64,000 nucleotides of DNA from Amnibacterium sp. CER49. Lineage in GTDB: Bacteria; Actinomycetota; Actinomycetes; Actinomycetales; Microbacteriaceae. The notes under the pieces are model-generated. The model had not been told where the DNA came from. It saw only the letters and a program-made list of their open reading frames with translations, and did no database searches. Position 1 is the stretch's first letter, and every line of letters starts with the position of its first letter. The position numbers and the translations under genes are program-made. This document shows positions 48,876 through 56,811 of the stretch, one piece after another. The DNA lies in assembly GCF_029846255.1 (NCBI RefSeq), contig NZ_JARVWQ010000001.1, forward strand, positions 124,001-188,000, read 5' to 3'.

Positions 48876-48933
48876 CCCTGGACGAACGCTAGCAGCCGGG
48901 TGGAGGCGCGCCGAGCGTGTGGGAACCGGTGCC

Positions 48934-48939
48934 TAGCCT
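48934..48939 (+). promoter_or_regulatory. -10 element of the decayed DHA2 transporter gene
   Basis: TAGCCT, 6 bases, GTG at 48946. The promoter looks intact although the gene is not. The opposite strand holds TAGCGT at 48886-48891 for the CynX-type gene. Confidence 0.55.
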
Positions 48940-48945
48940 TCTGCG

Positions 48946-50269
48946 GTGAGCGACACCGACCTGTCGAAGCGGTACCGGCACCCGGTGCTCATCCTCGTGA
49001 TCTGCTGCCTCAGCCTCTTCATCGTCGTGCTCGACGCCACGGTCACGAACGTCGCCCTGCCCTCGATCGGCACGGAGCTGCACGCGGGGGTGTCGAGCCT
49101 GCAGTGGACCCTCGACGCCTACACGCTGACCCTCGCGAGCCTGCTCGTGCTCGCCGGCTCGAGCGGCGACCGGTTCGGCCGGCGGCGCGTGTTCCAGGTC
49201 GGGCTCGTGATCTTCGGGCTCGGCTCGCTCGCCTGCAGCTTCGCGCTGAACGACGGGATGCTCATCGCCTCACGGGTCGTGCAGGCCGTCGGCGGCGCGA
49301 TGCTGAACCCCGTCTCGCTGTCCATCGTGACGAACACGTTCACGGACCCGAGGCAGCGGGCGCGCGCCCTCGGCGTCTGGGGTGCGATCAGCGGCGTCTC
49401 GCTCGGGTTCGGCCCGCTCGTCGGTGGCCTGCTCGTGCAGTCGGTCGGCTGGCGGTCGATCTTCTGAGTGAACGTGCCGGTCGTGATCGCCGCGATCGTG
49501 CTCACCGGGCTCTTCGTCCCCGAGTCGAAGGCCGAGCGGGTGCGGCGCTTCGACCCGGTGGCACAGGTGCTCGTGATCGTCTCCCTCGCCGCGATCGTCT
49601 TCGGCATCATCGAGGGACCGCAGCTGCGGTGGACGTCGCCCGTGATCATCGGCGCGTTCGTGGTCGGCGTCGCGGCGCTCGCCGCCTTCGTGCCGTACGA
49701 GCTGCACCGCGACGACGCCCTGATCGACCCGCGCTTCTTCCACAGCGTGCCGTTCTCCGCGGCGATCGTCGCGGCCGTCGCCGCATTCGGCTCGTGGGCG
49801 GCGTTCCTCTTCACGAACACGCTCGCGCTGCAGGACGCCCGCGGGGATCTTCCTCGTCGCGGCCGCGCTCGTGCTCACCGTCACGACGGCGTCGTCGCCG
49901 ATCCTGATCGTGGTCGGCGTCTTCGCGCTCTTCGGCATCGGCTTCGGGCTCGTGAACGCGCCGATCACGAACACGGCGGTCTCCGGGATGCCGAACGACC
50001 AGGGCGGCGCGGCGGCGGCGATCACCTCGACGGGACGCCAGATCGGCACGTCGCTCGGCATCGCGGTGGCCGGCTCGATCACCGGCGCGTCGGGCGGCGG
50101 CCGGAAGATCGGCGCGTCGTTCCTCCTGCAGGCGCATCCGCTCTGGTGGACGATCGCGGGCGCGGGGATCCTCGTCGTCGTGCTCGCGTCGGTGAGCAGC
50201 ACGGACTGGGCGTCGCGGACGAGCAAGGAGGTCGGCCCGCTGCTCGCGGAGCCCTCGCACGGCTCCTGA
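48946..50269 (+). pseudogene. DHA2-type (EmrB/QacA) MFS drug exporter, inactivated
   Basis: Two independent lesions. The first 173 codons give a normal N-terminal half (VVLDATVTNVALPSI, LQWTLDAYTLTLASLLVLAG, DRFGRRRVF) up to SVGWRSIF. The next codon is TGA where homologues have Trp (GWRWIFW-type). The frame then continues in register as VNVPVVIAAIVLTGLFVPES. Near 49840-49846, LQDARG joins IFLVAAALVLTVTT in another frame, so a stretch of TM segments is deleted with a frameshift. The last 130 codons (NAPITNTAVSGMPNDQGGAA, GTSLGIAVAGS) read cleanly in that second frame to 50269. Confidence 0.85.
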
Positions 50270-50335
50270 CGTGTCGCGCCGGAGCGGCCGCGACCGGATC
50301 GGTGTAGTCTTGCTGGGCCGCTTCGGTGGCACCGA

Positions 50336-50408
50336 GGGTCTGTGGCGCAGCTGGTAGCGCACCTGCATGGCATGCAGGGGGTCAGGGGTTCGAGTCCCCT
50401 CAGATCCA
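50336..50408 (+). tRNA. tRNA-Ala (anticodon GGC)
   Basis: 73 nt. Acceptor arm GGGTCTG/CAGATCC with one G-T pair, D-arm with GCAGCTGGTAGCGC, anticodon stem CCTGC/GCAGG around ATGGCAT (anticodon GGC), T-arm GGGGTTCGAGTCCCC, discriminator A. No encoded CCA. A TAGTCT at about 50305 is a likely -10. Confidence 0.97.
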
Positions 50409-50410
50409 CG

Positions 50411-50453
50411 AACGGAAGAAGGCCCCGCCCCTTGGGCGGGGCCTTCTTCCGTT
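50411..50453 (+). terminator. tRNA-Ala terminator
   Basis: A perfect 20-bp stem (50411-50430 with 50434-50453) and a 3-base loop directly after the tRNA. Confidence 0.92.
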
Positions 50454-50546
50454 GTGCGGCTGAGAGATCGGGAAGGCCGTCACAAGGGTGGGCCCCGCTC
50501 GAGCAGTCCGGCGCAGCGTCGCGGGCGATGTGCCGCCGGCTCGAGT

Positions 50547-50567
50547 GGGATCGAGTCCCCTCAGCTC
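50547..50567 (+). repeat. Partial copy of the tRNA-Ala 3' end (possible att remnant)
   Basis: 21 bases with two mismatches to the T-arm/acceptor end of tRNA-Ala at 50386-50406, including 14 exact consecutive bases (TCGAGTCCCCTCAG). It lies 140 bases downstream in a gene-free stretch (50454-50651). Such a duplicate is what tRNA-targeting integration leaves; no integrase is present. Confidence 0.5.
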
Positions 50568-50651
50568 GCCCCTGTCTTGCGGACAGCGAGACCGGTACCG
50601 CGACCTCCGTCGAGGACGACCTCTGGATGCAGCACGCCTGATCGACGGACC

Positions 50652-51176
50652 TCACCGCCCCGGCCCGTCCCGGTCCGGTGGCACGACGATCCAGAACCGC
50701 CGCTCCTCGCCGGAGGGCTCGTCCTCCTGCCCGCCGTTCGCCTCGATCACCCGCGCCGACGGCGCGTTGCGCGTCGCGCAGGTCACGAGCACGCGCTCGA
50801 GCCCGGCCGCGCGGGCGAGCGGCAGCGCCTGCCGGAGCATCGCCGTCGCGTGCCCCTGGCGGCGCCACGGCAGCACCACGTGGTAGCCGATGTGGCCGCC
50901 GACGCGTTCCAGCTCCGGCGTGAGGCGGTGGCGCAGCACGAGCGTGCCCAGGTAGTGCTCCCCCGCGGTGAACCACAGCACCTCCGACGGCACGCCCCAG
51001 CGCTCCTGCACACCCCCGATCCGGCGCACGTGCGCGGGGAAGTCCTCGCTCGCCGACCCCAACCAGGAGGGGTCCTTGCGCTCGTGGACGCAGTCGGCCT
51101 GCTCGCCGACGAGGTACGAGACGCGGACGGCCTCGGACGGCGGTCGCAGGCGCGGCCGCTCAGGCAGCGTGATCAC
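50652..51176 (-). CDS. GNAT acetyltransferase
   Basis: 174 residues. GHIGYHVVLPWRRQGHATAMLRQAL is the acetyl-CoA pyrophosphate-binding loop (RxxGxA form) and NAPSARVIEANGG the downstream motif. EHYLGTLVLRHRLTP precedes it. Related to COG3981-type predicted acetyltransferases; the acceptor is unknown. GTG at 51176 with GAGG upstream. Confidence 0.88.
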   Translation of the reverse strand: MITLPERPRLRPPSEAVRVSYLVGEQADCVHERKDPSWLGSASEDFPAHVRRIGGVQERWGVPSEVLWFTAGEHYLGTLVLRHRLTPELERVGGHIGYHVVLPWRRQGHATAMLRQALPLARAAGLERVLVTCATRNAPSARVIEANGGQEDEPSGEERRFWIVVPPDRDGPGR

Positions 51177-51249
51177 CGCTCGATCCTCACCCCGCGCCCG
51201 GCGGCGGTCCAGCGCGGATGGACGGCCGGAACGCGGGCACCATGGGTGC

Positions 51250-51636
51250 ATGCCGGAGCGCGTGCAGCTGAGCCGCCGGAAGGGCTGGCGCAAGCCCGAG
51301 GGGACGATCACGGTCGCCCGCCCGGGGTACTGGGGAAACCCGTTCGTGATCGGCGAGACACCGAGGCAGCACCGCGAGCGCGATCCGGGCCTGTGGGAGC
51401 ACGGCGGGCTCGCCGTCTACGACGACACGCATCCGCTCACCCGGTCCGAGGCGGTCGCGGCCTACCGGGCCTGGGTGCCGACCGCGGTCGGGCGCAGCGG
51501 CCGTCCGCGCATCGAGGAGGCGCGGGACGAGCTGCGCGGGCACGACCTCGCCTGCTGGTGCCCGCTCGGCGGCCCCTGCCACGCCGACGCGCTGCTCGAG
51601 ATCGCGAACGGGCCCGCGGGGGCGTTCCACCCGTGA
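51250..51636 (+). CDS. DUF4326 family protein
   Basis: 128 residues. RKGWRKPEGTITVARPGYWGNPF and ELRGHDLACWCPLGGPCHADALLE (two Cys in CWCP, one in CHAD) are the DUF4326 signature, commonly seen in actinobacteria and phages. No function established. Its TGA overlaps the next GTG. The domain typically sits alone, as here. Confidence 0.85.
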   Translation: MPERVQLSRRKGWRKPEGTITVARPGYWGNPFVIGETPRQHRERDPGLWEHGGLAVYDDTHPLTRSEAVAAYRAWVPTAVGRSGRPRIEEARDELRGHDLACWCPLGGPCHADALLEIANGPAGAFHP

Positions 51637-52082
51637 ACGTCGTCGGGCTGCTCGCGGTGGTGCTGACGGGCGTGCTCGCCGGCGAGGAGCTCCTCGTGCG
51701 CTGGGGCGTGCAGCCGGCCCTCCGCGCGCTGCCCGATCTTCCGCACCTGCTCGCCCGGCAAGCGCTCGTGCGCCGCCTGCGGATCGTGGTGCCGGCCGTG
51801 ATGCTGCCCGCCGCGGCGCTGACCCTCGGGGCGGTGCTCGTCGCCGTGCCTCGCCCGGGGACACCGCTCCGCATCGCCGGCGCCGCCGCGCTCGCCGTCT
51901 TCCTCGTGGTGTCGTTCGCCGGAACCGTGCCCGTCAACATCCGCGTCGACTCGTGGGATCCCACCGCGCCGCCGGACGACTGGCGGGGCACCGTGGTCCG
52001 TTGGGAGCGGATCGACGTGGTGCGCTCGACCGCCGCGCTCGTCGCGTTCGTGCTCCTCGCGACCGCCCTCGCCGTGGGGTAG
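51633..52082 (+). CDS. DUF1772-like membrane protein
   Basis: 149 residues, four hydrophobic segments. VVLTGVLAGEELLVRWGVQPAL at the N-terminus and VPVNIRVDSWDP near the third helix resemble DUF1772/anthrone-oxygenase-like proteins. GTG overlaps the DUF4326 stop (GTGA). Function unknown. Confidence 0.7.
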   Translation: MNVVGLLAVVLTGVLAGEELLVRWGVQPALRALPDLPHLLARQALVRRLRIVVPAVMLPAAALTLGAVLVAVPRPGTPLRIAGAAALAVFLVVSFAGTVPVNIRVDSWDPTAPPDDWRGTVVRWERIDVVRSTAALVAFVLLATALAVG

Positions 52083-52158
52083 GAGCCGGAGCGGAGCGAG
52101 CCGGCCTCTCGACGCACCTGCACCACGTACGCATCCCGCACCTGCGAGGCTGTACCCG

Positions 52159-53148
52159 ATGACCGCGACCACTTCCCGCGACGGCGCCCTGTGGCGGCCG
52201 ACGAGCAGCGCGAGCTTCGGACTCGTCGCGCTCGCCGCCGCGATGTGGGGCACCGACCCGCTGCTCCGGCAGGGCCTCGCCCTCAACCTGCCCACCACGC
52301 TGATCGTCTGGGTCGAGCACGCGCTGCCGACGCTGCTCGTGATCCCCCTCGTCGTCCGCGGCCTCCGTCGTGCGGCCCGGTCGTTCACCGCGCTCGACTG
52401 GGTGTTCCTCGTCGTCCTCGGCTGCGGCGCCTCCGCGCTCGCGACCCTGCTCTTCACGACGGCGTTCACCTTCGGCAGCCCGACCACCCCGGCGCTGCTG
52501 CAGCAGGTGCAGCCGCTCGTCGCGGTCGCTGGTGCGCACCTCCTGCTCGGTGAGCACGTGCGCCGCCGCTTCGTCGCCTACCTCGTGCTCGGGCTGCTGG
52601 GCGCCTACCTCATCGCGTTCGCGAACCCGCTCTCCGTGGATGTGCAGGGGCTCGCCCCCGCGCTGCTCGCTCTCGCCGCCGCGGCCCTCTGGGGCCTCGG
52701 GACGGTCCTCGGCCGCCGCCTCGGGGCGAAGATGCCGTTCAAGGAGCTGACGGCGCTCCGGCTGTTCTTCGGGCTGCTCGCCGTCTCGGTGGTCCTGCCG
52801 CTGAACGGCGACCTCGGCGCCTTCGGCCGCGTCGATCTGAAGGCGGCGATCGCGCTCGTGCTGCTCGCGCTCGTCCCGGGCCTGCTCAGCCTGCTCGTCT
52901 ACTACCGCGGCCTGCAGGGCACCCCGGCGTCGGCCGCGACGATCGCCGAGCTCGCCTTCCCGCTCACCACCGTGCTCGTCAGCTATCTCGTGTTCCACGT
53001 CGTGCTGAGCCCGACCCAGTGGCTCGGGGTCGTCGTGCTCGCGGGCACGATGACCGTCATGGGTCTCGTGCGTGCGCGCAACGCGGCACCGCTCGGTGTG
53101 GACGCGCCGCCGCCCGCCGAGCTGCCGGTCGGCGCGATGACCGACTGA
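52159..53148 (+). CDS. EamA/DMT-family transporter
   Basis: 329 residues, ten TM helices in two EamA repeats (ALAAAMWGTDPLLRQGLAL; ALWGLGTVLGRRLGAKMPFKE). VQPLVAVAGAHLLLGEHVRRRF and ELAFPLTTVLVSYLVFH are standard second and later helices. Drug/metabolite exporter of unknown substrate. A terminal 30-residue tail is disordered. Confidence 0.9.
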   Translation: MTATTSRDGALWRPTSSASFGLVALAAAMWGTDPLLRQGLALNLPTTLIVWVEHALPTLLVIPLVVRGLRRAARSFTALDWVFLVVLGCGASALATLLFTTAFTFGSPTTPALLQQVQPLVAVAGAHLLLGEHVRRRFVAYLVLGLLGAYLIAFANPLSVDVQGLAPALLALAAAALWGLGTVLGRRLGAKMPFKELTALRLFFGLLAVSVVLPLNGDLGAFGRVDLKAAIALVLLALVPGLLSLLVYYRGLQGTPASAATIAELAFPLTTVLVSYLVFHVVLSPTQWLGVVVLAGTMTVMGLVRARNAAPLGVDAPPPAELPVGAMTD

Positions 53149-53219
53149 TCGCCGTACCGCTCGCCGCCAGAGGCCTCCGCCTCTCCCGGGCCACCGAGCG
53201 CGGGTGGCAGGTTGCCGCC

Positions 53220-53579
53220 GTGGACGAGTCGCCGGCGGACCGCGGACAGGTGCTCGGCGCCGCTGCGCTGGTCGCCGCCATCGTCCTCGTCGCGGTGCCG
53301 CTCGCCGCGGCACTCGCCGATGCGCGTCACGCCGGCGGAGCGGTGGGGGGCGTCCCGCCGCTCCCGCCGGCGCGGCTGCTCGTGGCCGACAGCGCGCTGC
53401 TCGTGCTCCCGCTGCTGCTCGGGCTCCACGCCGTGCTCGACGGCCGCGGACGCCGCCTCGGGCTCGCGGCGGTCGCCGTCACCGTCGCCGGGGATCTGGG
53501 CGTGCTGCTCCTGCTGCTGCTCGCCGTGGCGCACGCGCCGACCTCGGTGCCGCCCGCCCCGGTGACCTGGGGTTCCTGA
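53220..53579 (+). CDS. Small membrane protein, 119 aa
   Basis: GTG at 53220 after GGTGGCAGG. Three hydrophobic segments (LGAAALVAAIVLVAVPLAAALA; ADSALLVLPLLLGLHAVL; LAAVAVTVAGDLGVLLLLLLA). No family recognised. Codon bias is typical of real genes. Follows the EamA gene in the same direction. Confidence 0.55.
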   Translation: MDESPADRGQVLGAAALVAAIVLVAVPLAAALADARHAGGAVGGVPPLPPARLLVADSALLVLPLLLGLHAVLDGRGRRLGLAAVAVTVAGDLGVLLLLLLAVAHAPTSVPPAPVTWGS

Positions 53580-53695
53580 AGCACGAGCCACCGTCCACTG
53601 CGCACATCGCTCCGGAACGGGCCGATCACGAGCAGAATGCGCAGTGCATGCTCGTCGGCTTGCGCGAGACGCCCGCTCGCAGGCACGCTGCTGCC

Positions 53696-54337
53696 ATGAC
53701 GAGTGCGACGCCCGGGACGCGGATCGCGTCCGAGACCGCCGCGGCCCCTCGCCACACCTGGGTCGACGACGTCGCGGGGATCGCCACGGGCGTCGTCGTC
53801 GCCTCGCTCGGGCTGCGGCTCCTGTCCGCCGCGGGCGCCGTGACCGGTGGCACGGCAGGCCTCGCGCTGCTGCTCGAGCACGTGCTGCCGTGGGGCTTCG
53901 GGACGATCTACGTCGTCGTCAACCTGCCGTTCCTGCTGCTCGCCGGTCTGCGCAAGGGGTGGGGCTTCGCGATCCGCTCGGTCGTCGCGATCGCGCTCGT
54001 CTCGGCCCTCACCGCGCTCACGCCGGCCGCGCTGCCGCTCGAGCACCTCGCGCCCGTCTACGGCACGCTCGTCGGCAACCTGCTGCTCGGGCTCGCGGTG
54101 CTCTTCCTCTTCCGGCACGGCGCGAGCCTCGGGGGCTTCACCATCGTCGCGCTCCTCGCCCAGGAGCGGCTCGGCTGGCGCGCCGGCTGGGTGCAGCTCG
54201 GCCTCGACGCCGTCGTGCTCGCTCTCTCGGCGCTCGTCACCCCGCTGCCGGTGGTCGCCGCATCGGTCGCCGGGGACGTCGTGCTGAACCTCGTGCTCGC
54301 GATCAACCACCGGCCGGGGCGCTACCTCGGCGCCTGA
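53696..54337 (+). CDS. YitT family membrane protein
   Basis: 213 residues with about six TM helices. TGGTAGLALLLEHVLPWGFGTIYVVVNLPFLLL and KGWGFAIRSVVAIALVS are YitT features; the C-terminal DUF2179 domain of longer members is missing. Function unknown. ATG at 53696 is used; an in-frame ATG at 53648 has CAGAAT 9 bases upstream and could be a leaderless start. Overlaps the end of the ThuA gene by 16 bases. Confidence 0.8.
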   Translation: MTSATPGTRIASETAAAPRHTWVDDVAGIATGVVVASLGLRLLSAAGAVTGGTAGLALLLEHVLPWGFGTIYVVVNLPFLLLAGLRKGWGFAIRSVVAIALVSALTALTPAALPLEHLAPVYGTLVGNLLLGLAVLFLFRHGASLGGFTIVALLAQERLGWRAGWVQLGLDAVVLALSALVTPLPVVAASVAGDVVLNLVLAINHRPGRYLGA

Positions 54338-54999
54338 TCCCCCGCCGCCCACACCATCGCCCGGCCGAGCACCTCGCGGTGCTCGGGACTGCGGTACGAC
54401 GCGCCGTCGTGCCCGAGCGCGTCCGCGACGACGCGGGCAGCGCCGACCTGCCGCGCCCAGAGCAGCGGGTGCAGGGCGCCCTCGTGCTCGTGCGCGAGCA
54501 GCGGAACGAGGTCCGGCTCGACGTCGAGGGACGCGTACCGCTCGTCGTCGACCACGAAGTCGGCGAGGCCCTCGGTGATCGGGTGCGTCGCCGGCAGCAC
54601 CCGCACCTGCGCCTCGCCGTACTCGGGATGCATCGAGGCGCCGTGCACCCACACCCCGCCGAGCAGCGAGCGGCGGTCGGGCAGCATCCGCAGGCCGGTG
54701 AGCGTGCTGTGCACCGCGACCAGCCCCCCACGGGCGGCGACGTGCCGCAGCAGCCCCTCGCGGACGCGGTCGTCCTCCGCGGCGTCGGCCTCGGCCGGAT
54801 CGCCGAGGTTCAGCACGAGCAGGTCGACCGGGTCGCCGCCGCCGATCGCCGCCGCGACGTCCGCGCGCACCTCGACGTCGAAGCCGCGCTCGTGCGCGAT
54901 GCGCGCGAGCGCGGCGGAGGTCTCGGCGAACGGATGCCACGGGTCGGCGAACCGCCCGGATCCGGACACCACCCGGGCGCGCAGCAGCTCGTCGCTCAC
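54322..54999 (-). CDS. ThuA-like domain protein
   Basis: 225 residues. DLLVLNLGDP, GGLVAVHSTL, HGASMHPEYGEA and PITEGLADFVVDDERYASLDV are ThuA family blocks, a glutamine-amidotransferase-like fold used in trehalose/sugar utilisation. The HGASMHPEYG segment replaces the Cys of true amidotransferases. GTG start, 40 bases after the PPK2 stop and in the same direction, so probably co-transcribed. Confidence 0.83.
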   Translation of the reverse strand: MSDELLRARVVSGSGRFADPWHPFAETSAALARIAHERGFDVEVRADVAAAIGGGDPVDLLVLNLGDPAEADAAEDDRVREGLLRHVAARGGLVAVHSTLTGLRMLPDRRSLLGGVWVHGASMHPEYGEAQVRVLPATHPITEGLADFVVDDERYASLDVEPDLVPLLAHEHEGALHPLLWARQVGAARVVADALGHDGASYRSPEHREVLGRAMVWAAGDQAPR

Positions 55000-55039
55000 G
55001 GCCTCGGCCGATCGCGCTCGGGGCAGGGTCCGCCGGGCA

Positions 55040-55861
55040 TCAGCTCGCGGCCACCCGCTCGAGCTCGCCCAGCACGTCGAGGTCGGGCTGCGGCCACTGC
55101 GGATCGATGCGACGCAGGGCGTCGAGCAGCAGCACCTCGACCGCCCACCGGGCGTACCACTTGTGGTCCGCGGGCACGACGTGCCAGGGCGCCTCGGGCG
55201 TCGCCGTGCGGCGGATCGCGCGATCGTACGCGTCCATGTACTGCGCCCACCGGGCCCGCTCGTCGACGTCGTGCGGGTTGTACTTCCAGCGCTTGTCCGG
55301 CCGCTCGAGCCGGCGTCGCAGCCGCCGGCCCTGCTCCGCCTTCGAGATGTGCAGCATGACCTTGACGAGCACCGTGCCGTTCGCGACGAGCTGCCGCTCG
55401 AAGTCGACGATCGCGGCGTAGCGCCGCTCGATCTCGTCCTCCCCCACGAGCCCGTGGACCCGGGCGACGAGCACGTCCTCGTAGTGGGAGCGGTCGAACA
55501 CCGCGACCATGCCAGGGCCGGGCAGGTGCGGGCGGATGCGACAGAGGAAGTCGTGCTGGCGCTCCTCCTCCGTCGGCGCTTTGAAGGCGTGCAGCTGCAC
55601 CCCCTGCGGGTCGAGGCGGCCGACGACGTGCCGGACGATGCCGCCCTTCCCGGCGGTGTCCATCGCCTGCAGGATGAGCAGCACCGAGCGGCCGCCGCCG
55701 ACGCGGCTGTCGGCGTAGAGCCGCTCCTGCAGGTCGGCGAGCTCGGTGCCGCGCGCGTCGGTCTCGCGCTCCGCCTCCTTCCGCGAGCCGACGCCCGGCG
55801 TCGAGGCCGGGTCGAGGTCGTTCAGCGGGGAGTCGGCGATCGCCGGCAGCGGTGCGGGCAC
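55040..55861 (-). CDS. Polyphosphate kinase 2 (PPK2) family protein
   Basis: 273 residues. Walker A-like LQAMDTAGKGG, Walker B region VAVFDRSHYEDVLVARVHG, and the lid KYNPHDVDERARWAQYMDAYD with an Arg-rich RRLRRRLERPDKRW. PPK2 enzymes move phosphate between polyphosphate and nucleotides. The 1-domain form has class I/III length, so AMP or ADP could be the acceptor. GTG at 55861 with TAGCCT 6 bases upstream, leaderless. Confidence 0.92.
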   Translation of the reverse strand: MPAPLPAIADSPLNDLDPASTPGVGSRKEAERETDARGTELADLQERLYADSRVGGGRSVLLILQAMDTAGKGGIVRHVVGRLDPQGVQLHAFKAPTEEERQHDFLCRIRPHLPGPGMVAVFDRSHYEDVLVARVHGLVGEDEIERRYAAIVDFERQLVANGTVLVKVMLHISKAEQGRRLRRRLERPDKRWKYNPHDVDERARWAQYMDAYDRAIRRTATPEAPWHVVPADHKWYARWAVEVLLLDALRRIDPQWPQPDLDVLGELERVAAS

Positions 55862-55867
55862 AGCCGC

Positions 55868-55873
55868 AGGCTA
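55868..55873 (-). promoter_or_regulatory. -10 element before the PPK2 gene (leaderless)
   Basis: TAGCCT, 6 bases, GTG. Divergent from the DarT-like gene, whose own -10 may be TAGCGT at about 55924. Confidence 0.6.
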
Positions 55874-55964
55874 GTGCGGTCCCGCCGGGCGCACGCCGGG
55901 CGTCCGTGCAGCGCCCGACGGCGTAGCGTTGACGGCCGGCGACGAGCGGGAGGGGCGGCGACCA

Positions 55965-56774
55965 GTGGCGGAATGCATCCACGGCTTCGACGAGGGCCTG
56001 TGCGACATCTGCTTCCCGCGGAGGGCGGTCGAGCCGCCGCCGACGGTGACCGCCGATGCGACGCGCGCGACCCGGACCGCGATCGCGACCGCGACGGCTG
56101 CCCGGCGGCCGCGCACGAGCAGCCCGACCCGCACGAGCAGCCCGACGCGGGCGGCGGCGCCGTCGGGGCCTGCGTTCGCGACCCGGCGGCTGTACCACGT
56201 CACCCACGTCCGAAACCTCGAGTCGATCCTGCTGGAGGGCGCGATCGTCGCGATCGGGGCCGGCGCGCAGCCCGACGTCGACGTCACCGCCCCGATCGTC
56301 CGGCAGCTGCGCGCAGCGCGCGACGTCGGCGACGGCCGCACCGCCGCCGACTTCGTGCCGTTCGCGCTCGCCCCCGACGGCACGCGCTGGACCGAGCTGC
56401 GCGACGGCGCCGAGGGCCCGCACTGGTCCGACGAGGCCCGCCGCACGGCGTCGACGCAGTACGTGATGCTCGTCGTCGAGGCGAAGCGGCTCGGGTCCGA
56501 CGTCGTCGTCGCCGACGGGGACGCCTCCGCGCCGGCCACGACCCTCACGCTCGGGGACCCGGGTCGCGCGATCGCCCGCGCGGGCAGGGAGGACCGCGAC
56601 CTCGGTGCGGTCGAGGTGCTCGTGCCCGAGCGGGTGCCGCTCTCGGACGTCCTGCTGCTCGGGGTGCCGAACGAGCCGATGCGCTCGCGGGTGCGGGCGC
56701 TCTTCGACGCCGTCGACCAGGCGCCGCCGAGGATCGTCGTCCACCCGCCGTGGTTCGCGCCGACCGGCTCGTGA
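55965..56774 (+). CDS. DarT-like ADP-ribosyltransferase-fold protein with N-terminal zinc-ribbon-like motif
   Basis: 269 residues. A short N-terminal C-x-H-x6-C-x2-C motif (Cys4, His6, Cys13, Cys16) is followed by a disordered Thr/Arg/Pro linker to about 70. The rest matches the DUF4433/DarT layout: LYHVTHVRNLESIL (His78, His81, Asn84), a VPF...APDG block, QYVMLVVEAKRLGSDVVVADGDAS, and GAVEVLVPERVPLSDVLLLGV with Glu217 at the catalytic-Glu position. DarT adds ADP-ribose to thymidine in single-stranded DNA and is a toxin. The Arg expected in the VPF block appears as Asp138, so activity may differ. No DarG macrodomain antitoxin adjoins. GTG after GGGAGGGG. DarT assignment is by eye. Confidence 0.6.
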   Translation: MAECIHGFDEGLCDICFPRRAVEPPPTVTADATRATRTAIATATAARRPRTSSPTRTSSPTRAAAPSGPAFATRRLYHVTHVRNLESILLEGAIVAIGAGAQPDVDVTAPIVRQLRAARDVGDGRTAADFVPFALAPDGTRWTELRDGAEGPHWSDEARRTASTQYVMLVVEAKRLGSDVVVADGDASAPATTLTLGDPGRAIARAGREDRDLGAVEVLVPERVPLSDVLLLGVPNEPMRSRVRALFDAVDQAPPRIVVHPPWFAPTGS

Positions 56775-56799
56775 CACCGCCGCACGCGTCGCGGCTTCC

Positions 56800-56805
56800 T
56801 ACGAT
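56800..56805 (+). promoter_or_regulatory. -10 element before RNase HI gene (leaderless)
   Basis: TACGAT, 6 bases, GTG at 56812. Confidence 0.55.
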
Positions 56806-56811
56806 GGCGCG

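Noticed and set aside
52151-52161. TGTACC as a -10 for the EamA gene
   Set aside because: Only 2 bases separate it from the ATG, too close for a leaderless start.
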